Shown here: piece after piece, positions 52,069 through 61,297 of the stretch | Layout: every line of letters starts with the position of its first letter | Position numbering within the stretch: position 1 is the first letter of the stretch | Assembly: GCA_910578175.1 (NCBI GenBank) | Contig: CAJTPF010000002.1 | Coordinates: forward strand, 126,024-190,023 | DNA: 64,000 bases | Source of the DNA: an uncultured Lachnospiraceae bacterium | Lineage (GTDB): Bacteria > Bacillota > Clostridia > Lachnospirales > Lachnospiraceae | Direction of reading: 5' to 3' | The notes under the pieces: generated by a model | What the model was told of the DNA's origin: nothing | Database searches by the model: none | Seen by the model: only the letters and a program-made list of their open reading frames with translations | Position numbers and translations under genes: made by a program

Positions 52069-53058
52069 CTAACTGCTGAATGGGAAAATCATATCCAGCA
52101 TTCGCAGTGTTTTAAAGTTACCTTTTGCTGTCATTTCTCCGGTCATAAATGCCCTTTGAAATGTATATCTTCCCTTCACTATATTGCTCAATACTTCTGA
52201 GGATAACTTTGACAAAACATCCACATCCGAAACATCTTCATATCTGCAAACCAGCTCTGCTCCATCTACCTGAATAAACAATGTCTTATCCATGTCACCA
52301 ATGATAAATGCATAAGTTGCACTAAAATCCTCCTGTGCGTGAAACACATTATTAATTGCTTTTATAAATTCATCTTCATCGCTTTCCGTCTGATTAAGCA
52401 TACCTTTAAATAATTTTGCTAATTCCTCTATATCCTCCTTCTGCTGTTTCACATAATAGTCATCCGAAGCATATTTAGAGAGCTGTTCTGTTTCCTGAGG
52501 CGTCAGATCCAATGATTCTTTCATAATATTTTGTTTGATCGCATAGCTGCTGGATGGTAGCGGCTTTCGCCTTTGAGAAACCGTACGATATAGATTCTCT
52601 GCCTTTTTTTCGATAATATCCGCATATTCGTGATTCATTTCAAAATCCACCGACTCATTTACATATGCACATACACCGGAACAAGGCATCCCTCCCAGCA
52701 GTTCCCATGCATTTTTTAAATCCGTAAGTGCTTCTTTCTCTCCGTAAGTAGTAGAAATTACCACCGGACACATATATAATTTGCTTATTTTTTCCTTATC
52801 TCCATACAACCAGCAGGAATCAAGAAATTCCTGCATATATCCGCCAATGCCTCTCCATTCTACACTGGCTGCCAGGATTATAGCATCGGCATCCTTCAAT
52901 GTCTGTGGAAGTGTTGGAATCGTGCTCTTCATTTCAAATAAATTATATCTGACCACATTTACCCTTAATTCGTTTAGTACTCCTTCTATTTTTCCCAGAA
53001 CATATAATGTTGGATCTTCAATCAGGCCTCTTCCGCCATAATATATATTTACATTCAT
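52069..53058 (-). CDS. Flavodoxin-like / SCP2 sterol-carrier-like fusion protein
   Basis: About 329 residues from the ATG at 53058 (AAAGGA 8 bases upstream; the frame from 53076 places that site inside). The N-terminal part (about 1-170) is an NAD(P)H-dependent FMN-reductase-like fold with YYGGRGL, ADAIILAASVEWRGIGG and VVISTTYGEKEAL. After a linker, residues about 220-329 look like an SCP2 lipid-binding domain (FSATYAFIIGDMDKTLFIQV, ending FKTLRMLDMIFPF). Fusions of this kind are known only as hypothetical proteins in Clostridia. Role unknown; FMN binding is likely but not certain. Confidence 0.75.
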   Translation of the reverse strand: MNVNIYYGGRGLIEDPTLYVLGKIEGVLNELRVNVVRYNLFEMKSTIPTLPQTLKDADAIILAASVEWRGIGGYMQEFLDSCWLYGDKEKISKLYMCPVVISTTYGEKEALTDLKNAWELLGGMPCSGVCAYVNESVDFEMNHEYADIIEKKAENLYRTVSQRRKPLPSSSYAIKQNIMKESLDLTPQETEQLSKYASDDYYVKQQKEDIEELAKLFKGMLNQTESDEDEFIKAINNVFHAQEDFSATYAFIIGDMDKTLFIQVDGAELVCRYEDVSDVDVLSKLSSEVLSNIVKGRYTFQRAFMTGEMTAKGNFKTLRMLDMIFPFSS

Positions 53059-53140
53059 TCTCCGTATCCTTTCCATTTAATTTTATCTTCTATAACAAGT
53101 TCTATGCTATAACCTTAGAAATTATATTAATTTTAATATA

Positions 53141-54262
53141 TTATCTAAGGTTTTTCAACTTATCAAATGTTTGTTTATCAGAAAAAAACTTAAAAATCAA
53201 CATTATGGCAATCCCTCCGGCCAGTCCTCCCATATGAGCTACCATATCTACACCCTGTCTGCCGCCTCCATAAAACATCAGGAAAAGCACAAGACCCATA
53301 CGGATAAACATGGATTTATCATTTCTTCGTCTCTGTATCAGTGCAACTACGAGAATAGCGCCTAAAATGCCATATATGGCCCCGGAAGCACCGGCTGATA
53401 CAACCGGAGGAACCGAATTATAATAATGCACAGCAGAAACAAGACTGCCCGCTAAACCGCTTAGAATATATAAAATAACAAACCTGATACTACCTATGAT
53501 ACTTTCCAGCTTACTTCCCAAAATCCATAACGCCAGCATATTATTAATTAAATGCCCTATTCCAAAATGCATAAACACAGCAGTAAGCAGACGATAATAT
53601 TCATGCTTATCAAAAATATTTCTTCCGAGTGCCGCTCCATTTTTAAGCATATAAACAGGATTTTCCGTATCCCCGTTCATTTCCAGCCATATAAAAACAA
53701 TTATATTAATAAATAATAGTAAAACTGTTATTATTGGAAATTTCTTTTTTCTTTTCTGACGATCGGTTCTGTTTTCCGTGCTGCTAAATATCGCTGCAGA
53801 ATTTCCCCTTTGTTCATCAAATACATTTTTCACCAGACTTTTCAGACCAAAAAAATCATCTGGTTGGTCTTCAAAAACCACAATTCTTTTACACAGTACA
53901 TCCATCAGCCAAAAAGCAGATTTACCCTGAGAATATTTCTTATCCCTTTCAAAATCATCAGAAAATACAAGATATATAATATTAACTTCTCTTGCATAAC
54001 GGCCTATTAAAAACTTACGTTCAATCTGAAATGTGATACTGTCCAATTGTTCAGAAGTTAATTCTGATTTTCCAACATTGTTCATCAGTCCTACTATATT
54101 CATTTGTTCATTTACTTCATCATGCTGAAACAACAATGCCAGGCATGGAACATTGCTTCCCATTACCTGATAGCCATTATTCATCATTAGTGTTATTGCG
54201 CTATTATAAATCAATTTATAAACATCCTTTCTACATAAATAACACAATTTCGACAAAATCAT
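53141..54262 (-). CDS. Rhomboid-family intramembrane serine protease
   Basis: 373 residues. The first 165 residues are a soluble domain of unknown fold. The rhomboid core follows: helix 1 (FPIITVLLLFINIIVFIWLE), then YYRLLTAVFMHFGIGHLINNM, nucleophile Ser in SAGASGAIYGILGA, and the catalytic His in MVAHMGGLAGGIAIM. Serine, His and the HLINN motif are intact, so it should be active. It is the last gene of the Tad cluster, which makes processing of a pilus-related membrane protein worth considering. The ribosome site (AAGG, 10 bases) is weak. Confidence 0.93.
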   Translation of the reverse strand: MILSKLCYLCRKDVYKLIYNSAITLMMNNGYQVMGSNVPCLALLFQHDEVNEQMNIVGLMNNVGKSELTSEQLDSITFQIERKFLIGRYAREVNIIYLVFSDDFERDKKYSQGKSAFWLMDVLCKRIVVFEDQPDDFFGLKSLVKNVFDEQRGNSAAIFSSTENRTDRQKRKKKFPIITVLLLFINIIVFIWLEMNGDTENPVYMLKNGAALGRNIFDKHEYYRLLTAVFMHFGIGHLINNMLALWILGSKLESIIGSIRFVILYILSGLAGSLVSAVHYYNSVPPVVSAGASGAIYGILGAILVVALIQRRRNDKSMFIRMGLVLFLMFYGGGRQGVDMVAHMGGLAGGIAIMLIFKFFSDKQTFDKLKNLR

Positions 54263-54307
54263 GCTTTTCTTACCTTAACACTAATTGATAAACCTGTCAA
54301 ATACTGA

Positions 54308-55453
54308 CTATCTAAAAAAGAAATCTATTTCGGCAAAACCTATTTTATCTCCAATCTTTATTTCAATAATTTCATACGGTTCTATCCTTTCATCATTTAC
54401 GTAAGTTCCATTTTTGGAATTTAAATCTTCCAAAAAATATTTATTGTCTGTTAAATGAATCTTAGCCTGAACCCTGCTAATCGAATTATGTCTGATCACA
54501 CCATCTGCATGTTTTTCTAATTTTCCGATCAGAAACGGATAATTTTCAACGCTGATATTGTCCGTTCCACATATGCTGATCAAAGTCCTTTTGTGGTTGC
54601 GAAGTGCATCCGAAACAAGTATGGTTTCATTATCACTATTATCTCCAAAGGAAATCGTTTCATTAGTAATATTTTCGGTATCTTCTGAATATTCTTTATT
54701 AACAGAACAAACATCATACGGTTCCATGCCATTTAAAATGTCGCCTTTAAAACTAAAAAATTTTTGCTTTATAATTTCAAAAATACGGACAAATGGATTT
54801 ATTTTGCCCGGAATACTGTTATTATATTCAAAACAATTTTGTCTTGCATCATAATTTTCATTTTGGATATCATTTTTTATTCTATCCTTTATTTTTACAG
54901 GCATATATACTCCTTCGACTATCTCCTTTAGTTGATCTATATCACTATTCCCTGAGTTACACCATTCATTTACTTTATAAATCAGTTCTACTGCCGTTAG
55001 ATCATTATAATCTACTACCAGCAGGATACCCTGTATAAGATCATGAAATGCCAAATAAAAATCTTTTTTGTAACCAGGATTATAACACAAATAAACTTTA
55101 TCATTATTTAGATCAATATATATCATTTCATTTGTTAAAACAATATTATCTGCATCCAGCAAATAATTCGGAACCAAATCCCACACGGTTATAATTCCCT
55201 GTAATAAAGCTCTCAACTGTTTATTGTTTATCTTTTCTTTACTGTATAAGTTTTTTATGGTATTCTTGGATGAAATATTATATTTTAAAACAATCTCTCC
55301 ATTTATTATTGTATATTTTATTTTCAACAAACCGGAAATCTTATTTTTTTCAATCATTTTTAACTTATAACTTATTTTCTCGAATGGTAGTTTTATCACC
55401 ATAAAATTATTTTTTGTATCGTGTCCGTAGCTTACATCCATTGTCCCTCTCAT
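54308..55453 (-). CDS. FHA-domain protein with DUF6382-like N-terminus
   Basis: 381 residues. The N-terminal half (about 1-195) matches the pattern of the DUF6382 family found ahead of FHA domains in Firmicutes Tad loci (FMVIKLPFE, LLQGIITVWDLVPNYLLD, IYIDLNNDKVYLCYNPGY). A linker is followed by a C-terminal FHA domain (about 300-381) with the phosphothreonine-binding residues in NSISRVQAKIH and NSKNGTYVN. It should dock a phosphorylated partner in the cytoplasm. GGGAGG lies 4 bases before the ATG. Confidence 0.85.
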   Translation of the reverse strand: MRGTMDVSYGHDTKNNFMVIKLPFEKISYKLKMIEKNKISGLLKIKYTIINGEIVLKYNISSKNTIKNLYSKEKINNKQLRALLQGIITVWDLVPNYLLDADNIVLTNEMIYIDLNNDKVYLCYNPGYKKDFYLAFHDLIQGILLVVDYNDLTAVELIYKVNEWCNSGNSDIDQLKEIVEGVYMPVKIKDRIKNDIQNENYDARQNCFEYNNSIPGKINPFVRIFEIIKQKFFSFKGDILNGMEPYDVCSVNKEYSEDTENITNETISFGDNSDNETILVSDALRNHKRTLISICGTDNISVENYPFLIGKLEKHADGVIRHNSISRVQAKIHLTDNKYFLEDLNSKNGTYVNDERIEPYEIIEIKIGDKIGFAEIDFFFR

Positions 55454-55474
55454 TCTGCCTCCCGGCTCTCTAAC

Positions 55475-55915
55475 CTATTTAACGATCTGTTCCAATTCAT
55501 CTGCAATAACATGAACCTTTCTTAAATAATCAGGATTATCTGTTCCATTAACAACAATATTTATTGTTTCTGTTTTTTTCAAATTCCAAAAAACCATATC
55601 ATAACTTATATAAATAGAAACATTGATATAACCTTCTTTTTTTGATGCCTTTACTTCTTTTACTTTTCCCAATATCAGACGTCTGGTCACTGCCTGTTCT
55701 ACGATATTTTCAAAATCAGTAATTGTTATTGGATGTCCTGCTGCTTCATTACAGCATTTATCTCCTTCCGCTCTTGCAACTGTCATGTCATGAACATAAA
55801 ATGATACAAAGATTCCTCCAAAAATAAGAAACAGAATAAATGGAAATAAAAGAGACAACTCAATCGTATAAACAGCACTGATATCATACTTAATTCTGCT
55901 TTTTTTATTATGTAT
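55475..55915 (-). CDS. TadE-like pilus protein without a normal start codon
   Basis: The open part encodes one N-terminal helix (YTIELSLLFPFILFLIFGGIFV) with the pseudopilin Glu, then a soluble domain ending NPDYLRKVHVIADELEQIVK. The first conventional start, TTG at 55858, falls inside that helix and would remove the Glu. Upstream the frame stays open to a stop just before AGGAGG (55930-55925), with no ATG, GTG or TTG between. The best-placed codon is ATA at 55915, 9 bases after AGGAGG. Alternatively an ATG at 55947 in another frame reaches this frame through a -1 shift at A7 (55906-55900). The coordinate 55915 is therefore provisional. Confidence 0.7.
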   Translation of the reverse strand: MHNKKSRIKYDISAVYTIELSLLFPFILFLIFGGIFVSFYVHDMTVARAEGDKCCNEAAGHPITITDFENIVEQAVTRRLILGKVKEVKASKKEGYINVSIYISYDMVFWNLKKTETINIVVNGTDNPDYLRKVHVIADELEQIVK

Positions 55916-55952
55916 ATATATAATCCTCCTTTTGCCCTCTCAATCATAAATT

Positions 55953-56366
55953 TCAAATTATGAAACTCCTAAAAATATAACTTATTGTAATAAATGGTAA
56001 AAAAGCCATTGTTTCTTTTTTGTTACACTTTTTAAAAATTAAATAATACATGCCTGCAAATGAAGCCAAAAAAAGACTCATCACCAATATTTCAAAATTA
56101 TTAATTCCCCCTGCTGTAAGCCCTGTTATGATAAACACAACTCCGTCTCCCATACCGATTGATTCTTTTGTAATATAACTCACAATTAATACAAATCCTC
56201 CTACCAGCATACCTGATATCATAAAAAACATACTTTCTAAATGGAAGAACAAATTTCCCATTATTATAAAACAAATCGACAAAACACATAATCGTATACT
56301 TATTTTTTTCCTTTCAACGTCCTGCCATGATAATATTACCAAGATTAATACTACAAAATAATTCAT
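55953..56366 (-). CDS. tadV: Prepilin peptidase, TadV/A24 type
   Basis: 137 residues, four to five membrane helices. The two catalytic aspartates are in SWQDVERKKI (about residue 16) and GMGDG (about residue 73), as in A24 aspartic peptidases. It has no methyltransferase domain, as in TadV/CpaA. It should cut the leader of the Flp pilin at 59527-59778. The ATG overlaps the previous stop (ATGA). Confidence 0.9.
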   Translation of the reverse strand: MNYFVVLILVILSWQDVERKKISIRLCVLSICFIIMGNLFFHLESMFFMISGMLVGGFVLIVSYITKESIGMGDGVVFIITGLTAGGINNFEILVMSLFLASFAGMYYLIFKKCNKKETMAFLPFITISYIFRSFII

Positions 56367-57388
56367 GATCTCTCGCTTTCTTTACATCTTTTACATAATT
56401 TTCTATCTCCAACCTGGTTGATATCAATTGATATTACATCTCTTATAATTCCGCTGCAGCGATCTTCCGTGTGATATCTGTCACCACTTGTAGTAATTAT
56501 AACCTGCTCATTTCCTTTGATTTTATATTTAACGCATCTCTCACACTTCTTATATTTTCCACCTCCTTTATTTCTTAACAAAGGCAGTTGAGAGAACTCA
56601 ACAAAAACAACTGATAAATTTATATGTGTACAATCTTTATTTGTATGATATACTGTTCCGCTTTTTGTTATGTAAACCTTTGTCAAAAAACTTTTTGACT
56701 TGACATCAATTGATTCCCCGATAAAATTACGAAAGTAACATCTGTTTATAAATGACATTTTATACACATTGCTACTGAGCATTGGGATCTTTGCTGTATA
56801 TGAAACCGCTAAATCAACATTTTCCTGTTCAAAAAAATCTGATTCCATCATTTTGATTTCTGATAGTCTCATAAATATTCCTAAATCTTTAGCCAGTTTC
56901 TTTAATTCATTATCCAATATTTTATTTAATGCATAAGCGCTGGTTAATCCGCCTCTAATAAGAGTCTCTGAAACTGATAGCTGAGACAGCTTATCAGATC
57001 TACTGTCTTTTTCATCAGCCATTCCTGTGTCCTTTTTTATTATATTTCCTGTACGCTGTGCTGTATAAGTGTATCTGCTAATATCCCAGGCAGTATTTAT
57101 CATATTTTGATTTAATATATTCTGAAAATTAATTAAAAATATAAAATGGAGCAGGATGATCATACCAAATAACAGAAATAATGAAACAATCGCAGCTTCT
57201 ATGGTAAAGCTTCCGTTTCCTGATTGCAGGGTGGATAGACATGTACTCTTACCTTTTGAAGATACCTGGGAGTTATTTTTCTTTGTTTTTTTCATAAAAT
57301 TGCCTTGAACTTGGAGAGAATTCAGTGTGAGTTTTTGTAAAATTGTTTTATATGCACAAATCGTATCTTTATCAGAATAAGAGTACAT
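56363..57388 (-). CDS. TadE-family membrane protein with duplicated Cys-rich domain
   Basis: 341 residues. After a 60-residue basic leader comes the pseudopilin-like helix SFTIEAAIVSLFLLFGMIIL. The extracytoplasmic part ends in two similar units: VYHTNKDCTHINLSV ... KKCERC and RYHTEDRCSGIIRDV ... KLCKRC. Each has a His, a lone Cys and a CxxC, suggesting metal binding or disulfides outside the cell. The ATG at 57388 has a very strong ribosome site (AAAGGGGGGTGG); an internal ATG near 57296 is a weaker alternative. Confidence 0.82.
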   Translation of the reverse strand: MYSYSDKDTICAYKTILQKLTLNSLQVQGNFMKKTKKNNSQVSSKGKSTCLSTLQSGNGSFTIEAAIVSLFLLFGMIILLHFIFLINFQNILNQNMINTAWDISRYTYTAQRTGNIIKKDTGMADEKDSRSDKLSQLSVSETLIRGGLTSAYALNKILDNELKKLAKDLGIFMRLSEIKMMESDFFEQENVDLAVSYTAKIPMLSSNVYKMSFINRCYFRNFIGESIDVKSKSFLTKVYITKSGTVYHTNKDCTHINLSVVFVEFSQLPLLRNKGGGKYKKCERCVKYKIKGNEQVIITTSGDRYHTEDRCSGIIRDVISIDINQVGDRKLCKRCKESERS

Positions 57389-57404
57389 GTTTATCCACCC
57401 CCCT

Positions 57405-59525
57405 TTAATAACAATAAATTATTTCAGAACTGATCTCAAATATAGAGCTGCGGTCAGAAATAAGTTTCTTTACAAACGCAAGAGAAGTAAACAAGCGATT
57501 AACCCTGCATTCTATTTTAACGGTTATTCCCAAAACACACCGACCAATATCAAATGAATCATTATACCGGTTATTGATATTTATCTGAACCATATCCATA
57601 ATTCCGGCTGTTTGTTTCCCTGTATTTTCAATAAACAACAAAAATCTTAAATAATCTTTATAGGTTAATCCAGTGTTGCTGTTCTTATTTTTACTATTCT
57701 GATCAAAGATCCTCCAGATTGAATCCAAAGAAAGGTTCCAATCCGATTCAGATTTAAATAATTTTACCCCATACCCATTTAACAGATCTCTGGTATCCAT
57801 CAATGATTCCGCATAGGCCCAGGCTCCCAGCACCAATAACTGGGTCAGCCGTATAACTAACGGCATACCAGTAAACCCAACAAGTGTTACGGCTAACATA
57901 TAAGCTTCTTTTCGACAGGCGGCATTCTTAAATAAATAAATCAGGTTAAATCCCTCTCTGATCAATACTATCCTCTTTCCAACATAACTTAAATTCTCTT
58001 TATCATTTTGAAATCCGCCAAGTATATATTCTATCTCATAATCCAATATCCCATTGGCTTTATTAATCTCATTTTTATCTGTATAACAATGAAAAAAATC
58101 TAATACATACTGGCCCATTAATGCTTTTCTAATACTTTGTTCCGTATAACTTAAATCTTTCCAAATAGTAGTATTGGAACGAACTTCCGCTAAATTTTCC
58201 GAAAGCTGGAAATCTTCCACGGTTTTTTCAGAAATATCTTCTGTAATTATTGTCAGCCACCCGTCACTCATTATTCTTTTAATATATTCCAGCAGATTAT
58301 CTTCGCTTTTTTTTGTTTCCTCTACAAAATAATTAATCTCCAGATTTTTAATATCAAAATTTTCATAAATTAACCGTACTTCCTCTAACTCAGATAAAAA
58401 ACAACCTGTATAATCTATGTTGGCATCCAGTTGGCTAAACATTAAATTATTATATAATATTCCATTCATATTATTATTAATCTGAGTCATTTTTTCCGAC
58501 GCCAGCTGCATTTTATTAAAATAATCAGTGACATAGGAAGCATTTACTTTTACCCTGTATGCATCAATATTCTGATCGGAAACCTGAGCTTCCAACGCCC
58601 GAACTTCATTCTTCAGTATTTCATATGCTTCGGTATCTATTACTTCCTTTTTATTTTCCAAATCAACATATAATTTCTGTATAAGTTCCGCTGACTCTCT
58701 GACTGCCTGATCGTATATATCCGTTTTACTTTTAATCTCTGCCAGACAGTTGCTTAATGAATTACAATTATCTTTATAAACCGTATAAAGTTCTTTAAAT
58801 TCCTCAAAAATCTGATCTTTCTTTACTGACCTCTGCCCTGACTCATCTTCGCTGCTGACTGGTTCCCTGTCTATCTGTTGAATATAGTTAAGTTTTTCTT
58901 TTAACTCTGCTAAATACTCTTTTGGCTGTACTGCCATTTCTTTTATCTGATCTACCTTCTTTTTTATATCTGCAACTGACTCTTCAATTTCATTAAATTT
59001 TTCTGAACAGTCATTCACTTTGTCAAAAAACTCCTGAATCTTTTCTCCCTGGGATAATAAATTACATTTATCCAGCAAAAGATTTACTGCATCTCCGGCT
59101 ATCCGATATTTCATATATTCATAAATTTGGTCTGCCAGATCCTCTCCTCTATTGTTAGATACATATTTAATATCTGTGATTTCTATTTTTCCAATCTTAA
59201 TTCCTAATAAATCACTATTTTTTTTAATAAAATCATCTTTGTAATTTATATTTTTATTTAAGTATTTGTTGATTTCTTCAATAATTTCACTTTCGTCTTT
59301 CCACAGTATAAATATGCCATAATCTCTGAAAACTTCCTCTGCAAATTCAGAAAATACTGAATTTAATGATATCCGAGTCGATTGTGTTAATCTGACATTT
59401 GCTGCTGATACTCTGGCAGATTCGATCAGGGTTCCAAGCAATGCAAATATAAACAGCATAATCAAGCTAAGAAATATCGTTATTCCGCCATTGAAATCTG
59501 ACAATAAATTTATATCTTTTTTCAT
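57405..59525 (-). CDS. DUF5702-like Tad-locus membrane protein with long coiled coil
   Basis: 706 residues. An N-terminal helix (GGITIFLSLIMLFIFALLGTLI) with ESARV just after it is typical of TadE/TadG-like and DUF5702 proteins. A long coiled coil covers about 150-400, followed by a helical and mixed region with a hydrophobic pair near 540-570. It is likely a large minor-pilin or assembly scaffold. The start is immediately behind the flp stop (one base between). Confidence 0.82.
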   Translation of the reverse strand: MKKDINLLSDFNGGITIFLSLIMLFIFALLGTLIESARVSAANVRLTQSTRISLNSVFSEFAEEVFRDYGIFILWKDESEIIEEINKYLNKNINYKDDFIKKNSDLLGIKIGKIEITDIKYVSNNRGEDLADQIYEYMKYRIAGDAVNLLLDKCNLLSQGEKIQEFFDKVNDCSEKFNEIEESVADIKKKVDQIKEMAVQPKEYLAELKEKLNYIQQIDREPVSSEDESGQRSVKKDQIFEEFKELYTVYKDNCNSLSNCLAEIKSKTDIYDQAVRESAELIQKLYVDLENKKEVIDTEAYEILKNEVRALEAQVSDQNIDAYRVKVNASYVTDYFNKMQLASEKMTQINNNMNGILYNNLMFSQLDANIDYTGCFLSELEEVRLIYENFDIKNLEINYFVEETKKSEDNLLEYIKRIMSDGWLTIITEDISEKTVEDFQLSENLAEVRSNTTIWKDLSYTEQSIRKALMGQYVLDFFHCYTDKNEINKANGILDYEIEYILGGFQNDKENLSYVGKRIVLIREGFNLIYLFKNAACRKEAYMLAVTLVGFTGMPLVIRLTQLLVLGAWAYAESLMDTRDLLNGYGVKLFKSESDWNLSLDSIWRIFDQNSKNKNSNTGLTYKDYLRFLLFIENTGKQTAGIMDMVQININNRYNDSFDIGRCVLGITVKIECRVNRLFTSLAFVKKLISDRSSIFEISSEIIYCY

Positions 59526-59526
59526 A

Positions 59527-59778
59527 TTAAAATGAATTTACCTTTGTATTAATTTTAGAGAATATTGTATTTAAAACAGAGGATACCTTGCCTTTAAATG
59601 TAAATGCCAGTCCTACAAGAACCAATATTATCAATATTACTTCAATTACACCCATTCCTGCATTATTATCTATTATGGATAATCTGCTGTTCACTGCCTT
59701 TTTCCATAGTTTTACCTGAATCTTTATTACTACTTCATCTGATTTATTTATAATTTTACTTATCTTTAAATTTTTCAT
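59527..59778 (-). CDS. Flp1-like type IVb pilin
   Basis: 83 residues. A 41-residue basic leader ends in NAG, followed by MGVIEVILIILVLVGLAFTF. The G/M junction with Glu at +5 is a class III prepilin cleavage site. The mature pilin is about 42 residues, nearly all helix, ending VSSVLNTIFSKINTKVNSF. It would be the main subunit of the Tad pilus. Confidence 0.9.
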   Translation of the reverse strand: MKNLKISKIINKSDEVVIKIQVKLWKKAVNSRLSIIDNNAGMGVIEVILIILVLVGLAFTFKGKVSSVLNTIFSKINTKVNSF

Positions 59779-59809
59779 ATATATTATTCCCCTTCCTTTT
59801 CTTCCTTTT

Positions 59810-61276
59810 CTACAAATTCATTGACATAAAAGCAGGTATTATAACTACTGCCATGGAAACCAACAGCATGAGTAACATTGGCATTAACAGTTTTGTTGAT
59901 GCTTCTTCTCCCTTTTTCTTTGCCAATGCTTTTCTGTCTGCAAAAGCTTCCCTAACTTCTCCTTCCAGAATAGTCTTCAGCCCCTTTGTACCTTTTTTTA
60001 TATTCTGCTCCAAAAGGCACCCAAGCTTTATGTATGAAGCTGTATCACACCTTCGGCCAAATTCTGCATACGCCTCTGCCTCCGGCACTCCATTCTTCAT
60101 TCGATATCTGGCAATCTTCATCTCTTCATATGCATACCGGTAGCCATAATTCATTTTTTCCGATTCATAATCCGTTATTATTTTATCCCATGCCATTAAT
60201 AGTGTGCTTCCAGCTTCATTTAAGAGTGTTAATTTACAAACAATAGAAGCGTAATCCGTTTCTAACTGTATTTTCCGATTTTTTATCTGTTTCTTTAATT
60301 TTTCATCATGTGCTGCAAATATTAACACTCCCATACCAATACCCAATATAATAAAGAATGGCGATTCTTTTTCTTTTTTCTCAAAAAACTTTATGGTAGT
60401 TCCATCAATATCATTTGGTAAAACAATATTTTTTTCATTAACAGAATACTTTTTATCAATCTCTTTCATAATTTTATCTGCGAGTCTGTTTGATTTATTC
60501 TCCAGTCTGATCCCAATTGGCTGCGTAAACTCCCGATTAAAATCCTGATATGATACGATAACCGTAAACGCTGTTACTATATTGTAAGTATGATTTTTTT
60601 CATAGTAATCATATATACGTTTTTCATTCAGTGTTCCATTTTCATTTATAAAACCGTCTTCATCTACAGCAAAATAAACGGAAACATCGTTTATATCATT
60701 ATTTAAAAAATCCAGATCTTTATTTATATTCATATAATCCTTATTCTCACCCAAACACTTGTGCAATACCTGATTCAATACCTTATCCAAATGGTGACTG
60801 ATTTCATCTTCTGACATCTTATATTCATCTATCGTCAGCGCCACATTTTCTTTTACTTTATCTCCATGACTTACAACATCTAAATGGTATGTCTGCGCAC
60901 CTTTGCCTGCTTCCGGTCTGGAAAGAACCGTAACCGTTTTATCACCTTTCAGTCTTATGGAAATACAGTTAAATACTCCCAGTATCATAAAAAAAATAAT
61001 ACACAGAATAATCGTGGAAACCTTATTAATAAAATCCAGATAAACCTGTATTTTGCTATCTTTATCCGGCTCTAATTTCTGAATTTTTTTTTGAAGCTCA
61101 TTATCATTGAAAATACGAAATCTTTTATGTAAATTATCTGCTATATACATGGAAAGTCCGCAAAAAAAATACTTTTTACCGTTACAGACTTTTTTTCTCA
61201 TCTCTTTTTTATATTTACTTGTAAATATAGACATGACCAAAATGACCAAAAGTATAATACTATATAAATAAAACAT
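59810..61276 (-). CDS. tadC: TadC-like platform protein with large insert
   Basis: 488 residues, nearly 200 more than a normal TadC. The C-terminal half carries the T2SS-F signature (LETDYASIVCKLTLLNEAGS, YRYAYEEMKIARYRMKNGV, EFGRRCDTASYIKLGCLL, TKGLKTILEGEVREAF) and final helices (LLMPMLLMLLVSMAVVII). N-terminal helices at 1-20 and 87-107 are followed by a 200-residue polar insert (about 110-310) before the next helix (FFIILGIGMGVLIFA). Topology puts the insert outside the membrane. It works with TadB in pilus extrusion. Confidence 0.88.
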   Translation of the reverse strand: MFYLYSIILLVILVMSIFTSKYKKEMRKKVCNGKKYFFCGLSMYIADNLHKRFRIFNDNELQKKIQKLEPDKDSKIQVYLDFINKVSTIILCIIFFMILGVFNCISIRLKGDKTVTVLSRPEAGKGAQTYHLDVVSHGDKVKENVALTIDEYKMSEDEISHHLDKVLNQVLHKCLGENKDYMNINKDLDFLNNDINDVSVYFAVDEDGFINENGTLNEKRIYDYYEKNHTYNIVTAFTVIVSYQDFNREFTQPIGIRLENKSNRLADKIMKEIDKKYSVNEKNIVLPNDIDGTTIKFFEKKEKESPFFIILGIGMGVLIFAAHDEKLKKQIKNRKIQLETDYASIVCKLTLLNEAGSTLLMAWDKIITDYESEKMNYGYRYAYEEMKIARYRMKNGVPEAEAYAEFGRRCDTASYIKLGCLLEQNIKKGTKGLKTILEGEVREAFADRKALAKKKGEEASTKLLMPMLLMLLVSMAVVIIPAFMSMNL

Positions 61277-61297
61277 TTTTCACTCCTGACTAAACAA

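Noticed and set aside
54249-54257. TTTGTCGAA (minus strand) at the rhomboid start as a Spo0A box
   Set aside because: It lies inside codons 2-5 of the rhomboid gene and the residues explain it. The similar site at 51180-51188 is intergenic and palindromic, so only that one was kept.
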